The notes: generated by a model not told the origin, from the letters alone. A stretch of DNA of 64,000 nucleotides from Capra hircus (GCF_001704415.2 NC_030816.1:82152713-82216712); one strand, 5' to 3'. Shown: positions 22,740-35,519, counted from the stretch's first letter. Numbers and translations: made by a program.

Positions 22740-23746
22740 GTGCCTCTTGAGAAATCTGTATGCAGGTCAGGAAGCAAAGTTAGAACTGGACATGGAACAA
22801 CAGACTGGTTCCAAGTGGGAAAAGGAGTGCGTCAAGGCTGTATATTGTCACCCTGCTTATTTAACTTATATGCAGAGTACATCATGAGAAACGCTGGACT
22901 GGAAGAAACACAAGTTGGAATCAAGATTTCCAGGAGAAATATTGATAACCTTAGATATGCAGATGACACCACCCTTATGGCAGAAAGTGAAGAGGAGCTA
23001 AAAAGCCTCTTGATGAAAGTGAAAGAGGAGGGCGAAAAAGTTGGCTTAAAGCTCAATATTCAGAAAATGAAGTTCACGGCATCTGGTCCCATCACTTCAT
23101 GGGAAATAGATGGGAAAACAATAGAAACAGTGTCAGACTTTATTTTTTGGGGCTCCAAAATCACTGCAGGTGGTGACTGCAGCCATGAAATTAAAAGACG
23201 TTTACTCCTTGGAAGAAAAGTTATGACCAACCTAGATAGCATATTCAAAAGCAGAGACATTACTTTGCCAACAAAGGTCTGTCTAGTCAAGGCTATGGTT
23301 TTTCCTATGGTCATGTATGGATGTGAGAGTTGGACTGTGAAGAAGGCTGAGCACCAAAGAATTGATGCTTTTGAACTGTGGTGTTGGAGAAGACTCTTGA
23401 GAGTCCCTTGGACTGCAGGGACATTCAACCAGTCCATTCTGAAGGAGATCAACTCTGGGATTTCTTTGGAAGGAATGATGCTTCAGATGAAGCTCCAGTA
23501 CTTTGGCCACCTCATGCGAAGAGTTAACTCATTGGAAAAGACTCTGATGCTGGGAGGGATTGGGGGCAGGAGGAGAAGGGGCTGACAGAGGATGAGATGG
23601 CTGGATGGCATCATGGACTCAATGGACGTGAGTCTGAGTGAACTCCGGGAGATGGTGATGGAGAGGGAGGCCTGGCGTGCTGCGGTTCATGGGGTCGCAA
23701 AGAGTTGGACACGACTGAGCGACTGAACTGAACTGAACTGAACTGA
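22740..23746 (+). mobile_element. RTE-BovB LINE, 1.0 kb, with 281-codon RT remnant
   Basis: This is the best preserved BovB in the window. An open frame of 281 codons (22740-23585) contains, in order, the RT block GVRQGCILSPCLFNLY (residues about 29-44), the catalytic-type YADD in LRYADDTTLMAES (about 71-83), ITSWEIDGKT, and the C-terminal GCESWTVKKAEH and LWCWRRLLRVPW blocks. The frame is ended by TGA at 23583-23585, where the BovB copy at 21065 has CGA, a probable CpG-decay stop. The upstream endonuclease domain and 5' end are absent. The tail is the BovB-type (ACTGA)n repeat at about 23724-23746. BovB is known to have moved horizontally between squamates and ruminants; the enzyme from such elements also mobilises BovA-type SINEs. 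Confidence 0.96.
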
Positions 23747-26700
23747 ATTCTTTATTGTATGTGATAGACATATTTTTCCTAGTTTGTTTTGGTCTTTTAA
23801 ATTTACTAATTTCGCAATTTCAGTTAGCATTAGTTACATCTTTTTTTGGTTGCAAGTTGTATAAAATCTGATTTTAACTTTGCCCAAAATACAGAATTTA
23901 TTGCCTCTCATGACTGAAATGCCCTGGGTTGGTCTGGCTTGGGCATATTTCATCCACACATCAAGTGGCGTCTTCAGCTGTGCTTTTTCCACATGTCGAT
24001 TGTGTTTGCTCGTCAGATCTTTCATGGGGGTGGTTCTGATAGCCCCCAGCTTTCATGACCTCAGCAGCTCCTAGCGCCCAGTGAAAGGTGGACCCTCTAC
24101 CCCAGGAGCTGTCAGCCAGCAGCTGCGGGCAAGGCCTGACAGGTGGCATGAGTCCTAGTTGGCCTGGCCAGCTGGCGGGGAGGCTCAGTGACAGGCGGTC
24201 CTGGCACAAGCACGCAGGGCGAACGGGGTGTCCCCAGACTCAGAGAAACGGGGGTGTCCACTCGGACCTGATGGGCACACGCGGGAGTTTTCACGTCGGG
24301 TTGACTGTTCTTCTTTGACTTTCTCCTGTTGCCTCAAAGGTTGGAAAGTTGTCTGTCTACAGTGATGTGACGCCTGCACAGTTCTGCTCTACACTGGATG
24401 GCAGAGTGACGTGGGCGAGGGGTACACTGCTGGCTCTGGGCTCAGATGCCCGTATCTCACAGCGCGGCCCGGCCTCCAGCAGCTCCGAGGCCTTGAGCAA
24501 GTCTTCCTTGGCCTCCGCCCTCTCGTCCCAGGATGGAGGAGACTGGATAGTCGGAGTCCTTCCTAGTGAAGTAACCCTCAAGAGTCCAGTGGGGACGTGC
24601 GTGTAACACTGTCAGCAGAAGGCCAGGCAAACAGCCGGCCCTGGTGAAGCAGGCCGCCCTTACCACCGCCTCCCCTCCAGCCCTGCCGTCACACCCAGCC
24701 CGCTGCTGTCTTCCCTGTCACCTTGCCCTCATGCTCACTTTGACACTTGTTATGTTCTTGGCAAAAAATTATCCTTATTTTTAGGCAGTTGAGTCAGATG
24801 ATTAAGAAACATTGACAGAAAGCTTAACTCTGCATGCCTTCTTTGAAACAGGTTCAGGTTTACAAATCAGGTAGCTACTGTGATAATTAGTTTTGCTTTC
24901 TTTACATCAGATTCAGTGCTTTAAAAAGGTAGCGTGAAAGAGGTAATGCATACAAAAGGCATTCACTCTTCTGAAATGGGTCCTTTGAAAATATGCTAAA
25001 GGGAGCAAATGAATGCATCTTTCCTCATTTTCTGTAATCTTTTATATTCAGATTTATAGAAATAATCTGTTTATTTTGGAAAAAAATATACAGCAGGAGG
25101 CATATAAAAACCTTCTGTAACCCCACGTCCTGAAGGTACCTTGTGGTATCTCCTCGCAGACTGCTTTTTCAACACACATACACGTGCATTGTGATACAAC
25201 TCAAGATGTTTCACTTCAGTAGTCTAAGTGGGAGAGGTTTGTTTTCTGACTTGTTTTAACTTCCCTGCAAGAAATGTCCATGCCACTGTCCTAAGCCCTC
25301 ACTTCCAGAATCCTGGAGTAAGCGGCCAAGCTGCCTTCTGTCTGTGACCCGTGGTAGGACAGCTGAAGTGGGCAGGCTTCAGCTGCTTTATCTTTACAGG
25401 ACATCAACCAGGGGTTGAGAGAGTGGGCCGTGCTGGGATTAGCTGATGTAATTATGAAAAGTGAGACTGTTGGCTCTGCAAGAAGGATTTTCAACACTAC
25501 GATGAACTTCATGTGTTAGCTGACAGCCACGTGGAAAGCAACTGGAGGGAAGTTTAGCCGTGGTCCTGAGAGCATGGATGCTGTCCTGGGACGGCCTTAG
25601 AGAAACGTCTGCCTGCAGGGTGGGCACCTGCCTCTGAGAGTAATGAGGCCAGAGCCAGAGGTGCCTCCCAGAGCCTGGATGGGATCCCTGTGCTGGCATC
25701 CCAACTTGTCCAGGGTCATGCAGGACTGTCCGTCTCCTTCACTTCAAGTTAGACGTTTCCATTCATTGGCTTTGGCCAATGAATTATGTGCAAAGCCTCG
25801 AACAGCATTGCCTGGTTTTCCCCGGCCCCGCTCTCTCCACTGCTATGGATGCTGGCACTGACACTGGAATCCCCACCAGCCCATCAGCCCCCAGCTTGCT
25901 CCCTCGGGTCTGAGGCGTAGCCAGGAGACAAGCCCATGGGCTTTGGGACATTCTTTGTGATTGCATTAAGACGTAGACCCCCTTGGCTGATGCGTGGCCT
26001 CGGCCCTTGTCCTCATCTGCAGAACCAGCTCACACAGGGCCCAGGTGGAGCTGTAATACTGCTTCTGTTAGGTTGGCAGTCCTGTCCTTGTTTATGGAAA
26101 CTAGGTTTATTTTGTTGTATGAAATACACTGATGACTTCCTGCTTTTTCATATATCATGAAATTTTGAACGTTTTGAGTCAGAAAGACACTAGGCGTTGA
26201 TGAGGGCAGATGGAAACCCAGAAAACCGTCCAGGTTAGCTTCACGCTGGCCTGACTCCCTCGGCTCCAGCAGGCTAGTGGGTCAAGGAGGAGTAAGCGTC
26301 TCCTGTACCCATATTGCGTTCTCAGCTGGGTCTCCTAACAAGAGAGAGACAAACAAGTGCAAAGCCCGCACATTTGTTTAATGTAAGTGTTACATGAGAT
26401 GAGAGCCATCGTGAGGAAATGAGCCATGAAGCCGTGCTTAATCCTGGGTGTCTGGTGCTGGTTTGATGAAAGAGGGGTGGTGGGAACATGACAGGACAGA
26501 AGGGCTGTGGCTCAGCGCAGGGAACTGGGGTGACCTAGCAAGGCCTGGTCCATCCAGCCCTCTCATGTCCCTCCATCCCTCGGCTTCAGGGAGGCCACCT
26601 CCGACTTGAGGATCTGAGGGGCTGCTTTGGGGGAGAAGGATGAGGGCGGGTCAGAGTCCTCTGTGCTCCTGCTGTTTCTCAAGTTCCTTCCTTGTAAACT

Positions 26701-27008
26701 CTCCAGCATGCAGCGTGTGCCATGCATTTGGGGGATGTGTCCTGACCCTCATCTGGGTGATGACCACGCGGGTGTACCAAGTGCCCCAACCCACAGCCGA
26801 GGTCCCACCTCCCTTACTGGGCCCACGGGCCAACCCTGGGGCGCCTGCAGTCTCTGGCTGCTCTGATCTGTGAAGCCAGCCCGTCACCCCTGGTAAATGC
26901 CATGTGGGGGAAAGGCTTCACCACTTCTTCATGCCAGGCTTACGGCAGGCAGGCTTCTGTCTTGAATGTAGCTCACCACCTGGTGTAACCGCCCAGGCCT
27001 GGAGCTGG
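23747..27008. other. Intronic sequence without recognised gene
   Basis: About 3.3 kb. A GC-richer, CpG-containing patch lies at about 24080-24700, and AT-rich sequence follows. Overlapping frames up to 86 codons show no domain pattern and no splice-supported exon was recognised. Confidence 0.5.
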
Positions 27009-27212
27009 TGAAGTTCCCTCGTGGCTCAATGGAAAAGAATCCACCAGCCAGTGCAGTAGATGTGGGTTCAGTCCCTGGGTTGGGAAGATCCCCTGGAGAA
27101 GGAAATGGCAACCCATACCAGTATTCTTGCCTGGAAGATCCCATGGACAAAGGAGCCTGGCAGGCTACAGTCCATGTGGTCACAGAGAGTTGGACACGAC
27201 TGAGCGACTGAC
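27009..27212 (+). mobile_element. Bov-tA SINE
   Basis: Sense copy: GAAGTTCCCTCGTGGCTCAA, GTTGGGAAGATCCCCTGGAG, ending GTTGGACACGACTGAGCGAC. Low divergence. Confidence 0.95.
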
Positions 27213-28185
27213 GCGCTGACATAGACACATACATACGTGGTTAGTATCCATATATGTTTACACACACACGGGAGCCATGTGCTGTCAGATCTGTCTGGAT
27301 CAGCCCTGTACTTTTCTGGCTGGTGAAGACCCATTCTAACTGTAGGAAAAACGTCGGTCCTGCCATTTTCTTGTTTGTGCTTGTGCTGCATAATTAGTTT
27401 TATCTTCACCTTTGTTTTCCTTGGAAGTGTCCTTTCAAAGCCGGTCATCCTCTCTGTGAGGCTGGCTTAGTTAAGCTGAGCACATGTTGAACCCAGCCCT
27501 GGGTGTGTAGGGCCCCGTACAGCTCCTGCTCCCCACCGGGGCCCGACCTGTCGTATCTCAACTGGGTAACCTTCCCAGTGTGGGAAAGGGGACCCCACCT
27601 TAGTTCATATGTTAAATATTATTAATAACATTTTTGTTTGCCATCTCCCCGTATCCCGCATATTGCCTTGGGCACACCCGGGCACCTGCAGCTGGGCTGC
27701 CGGGTCAGTGGGAGGTGGTTGTGAGGTTTGCCTGCTGAGCCCTGAGCCAGTCCTGAGACTCCACGGGGGGCAGCGAGGCCTCTGCCATGTGGTCAGGACC
27801 ACAGCTCTCTTTGCCTCGTGCTGGCACGTTTTCCTTCCAAGGTGGGCTGTGTGCTCTTCTTCACTAGAGTCTTTGGTCAATGGTTTCTGTCCTCTTAAAA
27901 AATGACCTCATGTTCAAAATGGTCAGGAGTCAGCCATGTGACTGCAGTCTCCCCGGGGCTGTTGATCAGGCTTCCACCGGACAACAGGAATTTTCAGCCC
28001 TGTAAATGTGAAGACCCAGACTTCTCTTGACTTTGTGTAAAGTTTAACTGCAAATGGCTGCCCTTTTCCAATTCAATCCCTTGCTCTTACCAAAAATTTT
28101 ACAAAGTCAATCTTACCTTTCCTATTTCTGCTGGAGAAATAAGTTCTGAACACACACAGAGGCCCTCCCTCCCTGTTGCCTTCTC

Positions 28186-28188
<3 letters not shown>
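27213..28188. other. Intronic sequence without recognised gene
   Basis: No exon recognised. Confidence 0.5.

Positions 28189-28223
<35 letters not shown>
28189..28223. repeat. (GT)n microsatellite
   Basis: About 17 uninterrupted GT units, followed after a short gap by GTGTGTGTG at about 28232. Confidence 0.95.
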
Positions 28224-28224
<1 letters not shown>

Positions 28225-28414
28225 TTTCTGCGTGTGTGTGTTTTCCTGCTGCTCAGGCCTCTCACGAGTGCCCTTCCTGAAGCGCCTGGTAGGAGGTGCA
28301 CCTGGAGCTGAAGCATCTTCCAGTCCCTGGGTGCCATCACCGCCCTGCCTTCAGGGCCCAGGGAGCTCCCAGACCGGTTTTGTGAGACTCTGCCGAGGAG
28401 TTCCCAAAAGCCCA

Positions 28415-28530
28415 ACCCAGAATTTCTGATCACCTGGTCTTCCGCAGCCCGAGAATTTGCATTTTCCCACAAATTCCCAGGTGGTTCTGTGCTGCTGAAC
28501 CTGGGGCAGGACTTTGTGAGCCACTGACCA
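28415..28530 (+). mobile_element. MER5-like hAT-Charlie DNA transposon remnant
   Basis: AGAATTTCTGATCACCTGG, CCGAGAATTTGCATTTT, CCCAGGTGGTTCTGTGCTG and the end TTTGTGAGCCACTG fit a decayed MER5-type element in sense orientation. Confidence 0.6.
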
Positions 28531-29114
28531 AGTTTCTCATCTTGCAAACTTACAGAGCATCTCTGGTTTGGTGCCCTCAAAGCAGAGTCTGAGATGGGGT
28601 CTGAGTCGTTGCCCCATGGGGGTTGGAACAGTTTACTGAAGGAGGGGCTCTCAGGGGAGAGGGAGTAGGCGGCATGGGGTGAGCGGGGCCAGACTCGATG
28701 AGGGATCCAGCTCGACTCCTGCAGCCAGAGACACAGGGTGAAGGGCGCAGTCGCCTCCAGGGCTGTGTGCTTTCTCCCTGCTGAGAGCTGGGCAGAGAGC
28801 GAACCTCAGACGCACTCATTTGGGGTGGGCTTTGGGAGACTGCCTAGCCAAGCCAATGGCAGGGAGTGAGGGGGTGCAGGGCACATGGTTCAGGCTGGGA
28901 CAGGCAGGGCCCTCGGGGCTGGAACAGAGGCCAGAGGCTGGGTTTTTACTGCTCACGAGAACATGGGTGGGATATGACGCCCAGGCCACTCTCTGGGCTG
29001 AGGATTCCTCACCAGCATTAGAAACCGATATGCTTCTTAATAGCAGCCGCTAATGTGGATGCTGCTCGTGGGGCTTGCCCAGGCCCTGGCCCCAGACTTG
29101 CGCATGCGTCGTCT
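28531..29114. other. Intronic sequence without recognised gene
   Basis: GC-moderate. Nothing recognised. Confidence 0.5.
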
Positions 29115-29345
29115 CTAAGAGGAAGGCAGGCAGTTCAGAGATAAAGACAGGCTTTGGGGTCTGACCGACCAGGGTCATTGCTGGCTCTGTCTCCACTTGC
29201 TGAGAGACTCGAGGGAAACTGATGAGCACCTCTAAACCGAGTTTCCTCACCTTTGCAGTGGGGATGGTCCTCATCACCCCATAGGGGGTTTGCGTGAGGA
29301 TTAAGGGAGGTGACACGTGTGAAGAACTCAGGAGATGATGGCAAG
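29115..29345 (+). mobile_element. MIR SINE
   Basis: Block order typical of MIR: GCTTTGGGGTCTGACCGACC, GCTGGCTCTGTCTCCACTTG, CCGAGTTTCCTCACCTTTGC, TTTGCGTGAGGATTAAGGGA, GTGTGAAGAACTCAGGAGAT. Confidence 0.85.
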
Positions 29346-30124
29346 TCTAGAACCGAACGGTGGTGACTCTTCTCTCCAGTTGCTCTTGCAGCAGTCCTGT
29401 TGGTCACGTGCTAACACCTCTGTTTACAGATTGAGCAAACCAAGGCTCAGCAGGTCATGCGGCTCACCAGGGGCTGGCAAGGCATGTGCCCTGTTTTTGG
29501 TTAGTAGCACTCGTGATGGAATGGAGTTGACTCTTGTCTTTACAGGTTAGTAAAACAGTGGCTGAATTCTTTGACCATTCACGTTGCCTTTGGTAATTCC
29601 CTTCACAAAGAATGTTATGTTTGCATCTGCCAGTAGGCTCTAGAGATGTGTAGAATAATGGATCTTCAGCAAGATGGAAAAAAGTTGAACTTTAGTAATG
29701 GAAACATAGAACTAAATGCAAATACAGTTACTAACTAGGAATTTAGGTTTAAAAAGAACTGAAAGTACATTTCAGGGATTTCAGGCTGTTGACTGAGATC
29801 TAGTGGTAAGTTATACTGCAGAGGCACGTATGCCCAGAAATGAAACACTGAGAAGTATTTTGAAGGGGAAATCTCGAGTGCCAAATATATTGGGGAATCT
29901 ATAATTATAATTTTTTGTTTGCAGCTGGCAAAAAGCCCACCCCAATTTTCACTCTAAAAGGGAGTATTGGGCAGAAATCTCTTGCCTTTTGAAAGAATTC
30001 TAGATAATTAGTGTTTTTGCAGGGAATGCTAACAGTGCCCTGGCCCTGGGGGTTTGGAGACACCTGAAAATGCCTTTCCTGCAGAGACCTGTGCTAACAA
30101 AGCCTCCGCATAGAGCATTCCTAG
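29346..30124. other. Intronic sequence without recognised gene
   Basis: A short possible MIR scrap lies near 29420-29465. Otherwise nothing recognised. Confidence 0.5.
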
Positions 30125-30275
30125 CACCTCACTGAGCTGGTGGCTGGACAGTTTACTTGCCTGCCCCCTAGTCCTGAGAGCTTCTCGAGCGTGTGAGCCA
30201 AGTGCCAGACTTGGCTGCCTCTCTAGCTCCAGCGTGGTGTCTGGTGCAGGGCAAATGCTCAATTAATACATGAAG
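30125..30275 (+). mobile_element. L2 3'-end remnant
   Basis: GAGAGCTTCTCGAGCGTG, then CTCCAGCGTGGTGTCTGGTG and AATGCTCAATTAATACATGA match the layout of an L2 3' end. Diverged. Confidence 0.6.
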
Positions 30276-31829
30276 TGCCTCAGGTTCCTCCACTGTGTCC
30301 TAGGCATTTTAATTGGGGTGTAAACCCAATGTCATTTGCCTATTAATGCTGCAGTCTGCCACCTCAGTATCTCTTATAAATAATTGCATTGTTGAAAATG
30401 ACTTAAATCCTCTTGGTAGTGGGTTTGTATGCAGTTATTAATGCAGAATTTCTATTCTAGCCTTTTAAAGTGTGAAAGTCATACTTCAGTTTGAGAAGCA
30501 GCTCAGCAGGGCTTTCCCCCCTCCTAAGCTATCTTTATTTTGTGTATTTCTGTGCATTGTGTAACTTAAAGAGTGATGGGGTTTCATTTCCTAACATGGA
30601 ATCATTGATGGGACAAAATGGTATTCTTGGCTGTGTGCTGAAGTAAGCAAGCAGCAACTAAGGTCTCGGTAAGGCCTCTCAGTTGAGAAGAGAACAGCTG
30701 CAGGTAATTTTGGTTCACCTGTTGTTCAACCAGGTTCAGGTTGACCTGTTGTTCAGACAGAGCTCAGTGAATGTGTGCTCACACTTTCATCCTTTGCGCA
30801 CGTTCTGGGTCTTCATGTGAAGTGTCTCCCACAACCCAAGAATTAAACGGAAGATATCAGACAATGGCGAGTGCCAGAGCCTGAGCTGTGCTGGGCCCTT
30901 CCATTTGAAGGTGCTCCAGGGACCCCTGTGTGGTGGAGCCTTGGGCTGAGGGTGTGGGTGAGGCCTTAGCAGCGTTCAGCAGGTAGTGAGTGCTCTAGAC
31001 CTAGAGACTCCTCACACAGTCCGAAGCTCGCCTGAGCCTGGGCTCCTCACTTAGCTCAATTAGAGTGCTGTCTTCTAACTTGTACTGTTACGTTGGAGTC
31101 ACCCTAGTGGTGGAGACTGCACCTCCTCACTGTTCTTATTTTCTTTTTTTTTTCAATGGATGTGACTTCTTTATAGTTCTCAGTGACCATCTGGTTTTGT
31201 ATAAGTGTTTCAATCTGTACCACAATGTGGTTAAAATTAATCTCTCAAAAGCAGTGTGGTATTCAGGATGATTTTTAGGAGCCTGAGTCTTCATGCTGGC
31301 TCAGAGAGAAGTCATGGGAAGGCCTTGGATAAAACTTGGATGTATGTTGTTGAACGAGAATGTTCCCTGACTTACTGAGAAAGTTGTGAAGGTTCCCAGG
31401 GATGCTCTGAGGACAAGTTAAATAGAATTCTTTTGTGCTGCCTTGAACTTCAAAAGCACAAACATCGTCCAAAACTCAGTTCTGAGTTGACCTCCCACAG
31501 ATGATTCATTTCTTCCATATGGTGTTATCTTCATAATAACCATGTCTCAGAAAAAGTTGAAATGCAACCAAATGTACAGTGAGATGCATCCAAGGATTTT
31601 CTAACGAGAGTATTTAAAATTCTGGTTTCCTTCCCTTTAACTGCGAAGTCAGAGAAAGTTCAGTTAATTTTAATGCGACTGTGGTTTTCAGTATAAAACT
31701 GTACTGTTTTCCTTTCTATTTTCATTCTTCACTTAATTTTTGTGATATAAATAATTTTGAAACAATAGCTATAGTCAATGCTATCTGCTAACTGATTAAA
31801 AGAAAAAAAATGAGGCAGGGGAGAGGGAT
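30276..31829. other. Intronic sequence without recognised gene
   Basis: No exon, RNA gene or confident repeat was recognised. Confidence 0.5.
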
Positions 31830-32355
31830 AATTTAAGAATTTGAGATTAACACATACACACTACTATAACTAACAAGGACCTACTATATAGCATAGGGAA
31901 CTGTACTCGATATCTTATAATGATCTATAAAGGAAAGAATCTGAAAAAGTGTGTATGTATATAATTGAATCACTTTGTTGTACACCCGAAACTAATGCAA
32001 CATTGTAAGTGAAAGTGAAAGTCGCTCAGTTGTGTCTGACTCTTTTAGACCCCATGGACTATGTAGTCTGTGAAATTCTCCAGGCCAGAATACTGGAGTG
32101 GGTAGCTGTTCCCTTCTCCAGGGGATCTTCCCAACCCAGTGATCGAACCCAGATCTCCTGTACTGCAGGCAGATTCTTTACCAGCTAAGCCACAAGGGAA
32201 GCCCCCAAGTACTGGAGTGGGTAGACTATCCCTTCTCCAGCAGATCTTCCCGACCCAGGAATCAAACCCGGGTCTCACGCGTTGCAGGTGGATTTTTTAC
32301 CAACTGAGCTATCAGGGAAGCCCAACATTGTAAATCAACTATATTTCAATAAAAA
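31830..32355 (+). mobile_element. Ruminant L1 3' end, split by a SINE
   Basis: Left half: AACAAGGACCTACTATATAG, CATAGGGAACTGTACTCGAT, TTGTTGTACACCCGAAAC. The right half after the SINE ends with TCAACTATATTTCAATAAAA. Together they form an artiodactyl L1 3' UTR in sense orientation. Confidence 0.9.
32009..32322 (-). mobile_element. Tandem Bov-tA SINE inside L1
   Basis: The exact 11-bp target duplication CAACATTGTAA at 31998-32008 and 32323-32333 shows insertion into the L1 3' UTR. The insert is a full reverse-complement SINE (to about 32204) plus a second partial unit beginning CCAAGTACTGGAGTGGGTAG. Confidence 0.96.
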
Positions 32356-33399
32356 GGCAAAACTAAACACCAGTCTGTAATTCCATCCCTGAGTGCACTA
32401 CTTTTCTACTTGGAATCCATTCAAACAACAATCAGGCAGTACCCTCGGCCTGGGACTGTGCCCGGCCCTGAGATACTGAAGGTGGCGGTTCAGTGTGGGA
32501 TGGCCGAGCAGGAGGTGGGGAGCAGGTGCAGGGTAATTTGGGCGGAAAAGCTCCCCATGGGAGGCCAGCTCCTCTGTGGCTCTCGTATGACTCTGGTCCT
32601 CGCGTGCGTTCTGTGTCTCGAGGCCGAGTGGCCAGGAGCGGCTGGCTTGTGCCCTCGTGCGGCTGTCTGCTGAGAAAGTCAGTAAACTCACCCCTGTGGT
32701 GGGTCTCTCATCTAACTGGAAACTGAGTCAGTTCCTGGAGCCCTCAGGAGCCCTCTGGTGGGACAGACCTTCGGGAGGACCCTGAGGGACTCTGATGAAG
32801 ATGAGCCAGTGGTGTGTTCGGGGGAGGACTCCTGTCACTTTCCTGAGCAAGTCCTGGCTGGTTAACACGAGCTCTTTACCAAAGAGCTGCTCTTCCCAGG
32901 CACCCGGGTCTTGTGATGTGGGGACAGACAGCAGAAGCGGTCCATGAGTTTGTGGTTCAGTTTAAATACAAAATAGAGGAATAGGAAATTCTTTGAAGGC
33001 AAGGTAATAATGTGTGCAGAGATTATGACAGGAAATGGAGTTAGTCATTGGGAAGTGATGTGAGAAACTTGCTGTTAGAAAGAGAAGGGTGGATGCACGT
33101 TTATTTGGATTAAGGTGTCATGCAGGTCTGTTCACCAGGGAACGGGAGATACGACTCTCAGGGAATGCGTGCCAAATAGTTGAGACAGCGTTTCAAGAAA
33201 TGTTCACTTTCTATTTATATGCTTCTGTAACATTTGAGTTTTACTTAGTGTGTGTTTCCGTGATTAGAAAAAAGATTAAAAAGGAAAAATACATATGAGT
33301 TTTGACCAAAATGTTGATATTTTAACTTATGACTGGTGGTCAGGTAATACCCAGGTCAGGTCCTGATGGGCAGCTCAGGTCTCATGGAGACTTGCTGGA
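32356..33399. other. Intronic sequence without recognised gene
   Basis: No exon recognised. Confidence 0.5.
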
Positions 33400-33770
33400 C
33401 CATGGTTAAGTGTTTTGTCTGTTTCAGGCCAAGAGCTGTTTCTCAGAAGGAGAGTCGTTGTCTATGTCAGATGGCAGGGCTGTGCTCTAAACCCCGAGGC
33501 CTGCACCGAGATTCTTCCACCAAAGGCTCCAGATAGCACCCCTTTCTGACACTGATGCTTTGGGTACCACTGAATCTGCTGTATCACGTGACCTGGGCCA
33601 CAGAGCAGATCACACGGTGGCCTGATCTATGAGGAGCTCTCCTTCTGGACCCCACTCAAAATCATCAGCCTTTTGGGTCACTAGGTAAACAGGCCAGATT
33701 GTCACACTCAAATTAGGGACATGTAGCCTCCAAAATCCAAAGGGGCACAGTGAACTTGACACATGAAATT
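33400..33770 (-). mobile_element. Probable ERVL-type pol remnant, degraded
   Basis: In antisense, 33615-33690 decodes to a short retroviral-RT-like stretch containing DDFEWGPEGELL before stops intervene. The flanking sequence has the look of the polymerase region of class III endogenous retroviruses. No LTRs or continuous frame are seen. Assignment is from pattern memory only. Confidence 0.45.
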
Positions 33771-35024
33771 AACTGTCACTATACATGGAGACTCGGTTTT
33801 TATGTAACTCTTGAACTAATTACTTAGAATGCAACATCGCTCATGTTTTAAAAATCATAAGCAAGCACTTAGGAAGAAACTTGTATTTTGTGTCAGACTC
33901 TGAATCAAGTTATGATAACATATTCGCTCAGCTACACCCCCTCCCATCAACTACGCACCCTCTTACCAGGTGGTATGTCATGATCCATGTGCTAGATGTT
34001 TCTCTTGGGGGGTAAATATATCAGTATTTAAGTTTTGTAGGATGTTGCACTTAGGAGTAGGTATGCCATATTTGTTTAGTACTTGTCCAAATAGAATTCA
34101 GGGTGTCAAAGTATTAGAGCTGGAGGGATCTTCAGAAATGGTCTAGGCTGACTTCCTTTTTCAGACACAGTGAAGCTGCAGGGTGTTAGAGAGCAGACTG
34201 CCACTTGGGCTTTCTGTGGTCAGTGAGAAGCTTCCTGGTTCCAGCTGTGGCCTGCTCCCCGGAGCTGAGAGGCCTGCTGTAGGCTGGGGTCAGCATCAGC
34301 CTGTCAGGGGGTGAGCTGAGGTTCTGTCTTCAGTTGTTAGCCTAGCCGTGTGCCCGGAGCAGTGCTGTTTCCTGACCAAATGCTCGGTGTGCTGGGCTGA
34401 GAGATAGGGATTTTAAAGAGCAAGATGCTGAGAATCTGGCCGTCGTAGCTGCTCTGAGAGCTGGAGAGGAACATCTTGAAAATTAATCTACTAGGTTACG
34501 TGTGTTATAAATCACTAAAATACACACCTGGTTGACAAAGAGTACTAATAATATATAATATATAAAACCTTAATTCAAATAGCCAAGTTAACTACTTTAA
34601 TAATTGAATTTCCCTTCAGCGAATTTAGTGGCAGTTTATCACTTGGTAGATGCTTAAGAGCTTAAATCAGCCTTTTTTTTTCTTTTGAGGCCGTAACATC
34701 ACTGATGCCAAGGCCGCATTTAACCTTGATCTGTCGTCTTGGAGTTGGATGGATGGTGATATGGAGGTCCCCTAGTTGTACTCCCCCTGCCACACCCCCT
34801 TAGATGAGTTGCTCCCAGGTACCCTTGGCAGCTGGTTGCCCCGCCTCTTGTTTCCAGTGTTCCAGGTTCCTTTTGAAGACAGCCCCTTCCACGGATAGGC
34901 AGCACTCCTGCTCCTTGTTAGAAAGTTCTCTTTCACGTACTTCTCACGGGCTTCTCATCATTTGTGCTTATGTCTCCTGATTCTGCCCCAAGATTGTTTT
35001 TCTAGTTTTCTCAACGGTAAAACA
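33771..35024. other. Intronic sequence without recognised gene
   Basis: AT-rich at 33770-34100 and 34490-34680, otherwise mixed. No exon recognised. Confidence 0.5.
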
Positions 35025-35325
35025 ATTCTTTATTTTCTATTGATGATTATTTTTGGCTGTGCTGGGTCTGTGTTGCTGCATGGGATTCCCTTGGCTGTGG
35101 CGAGCAGGGCCCGCTCTGTGTGTGAGAGGCGCCAAGTGTCTCACTGCAGCGGCTTCTCTTGTTGCAGAGCATGGGCTCTAGGGCACTGGGGCCTCAAGAG
35201 CTGCGGCAGATGGGCTTAGTTGCTCCACGGCGTGTGGGATCTTCCCAACCCAGGGATTGAACCCATGTCTCCTGCATGGATTGGCAGGCGGATTCTTCAC
35301 CACTGAGCCAGCAGGGAAGCCCTTC
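35025..35325 (-). mobile_element. CHR-type SINE, chimeric with a Bov-tA head
   Basis: Left part is CHR-like (ATTTTTGGCTGTGCTGGGTC, TGGGCTTAGTTGCTCCACGG). The right part is Bov-tA-like (GATCTTCCCAACCCAGGGAT, then CAGGCGGATTCTTCACCACT and GCAGGGAAGCCC). The switch falls near 35240. Confidence 0.85.
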
Positions 35326-35519
35326 TGAACAATTTTTTGCAGCTCATTTTGGATGGTCAAAAATTCTAGACTGGATATTTCAGCATTCTAATTTTAAAAA
35401 ACCATTTGAGTATTCTTCACGAATACAATCGTTTCCCTAGCATGAATCAATATTCCCCCCAAAATAGGCTCCTAAAATGATTATGCCTGACTTTCACTTT
35501 GTAACTAGGATGATACAAA

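Noticed and set aside
24080..24700. CpG-containing GC-rich patch as a promoter island
   Set aside because: CpG density looks modest by eye and no first exon follows. Not supportable without a computed CpG profile.
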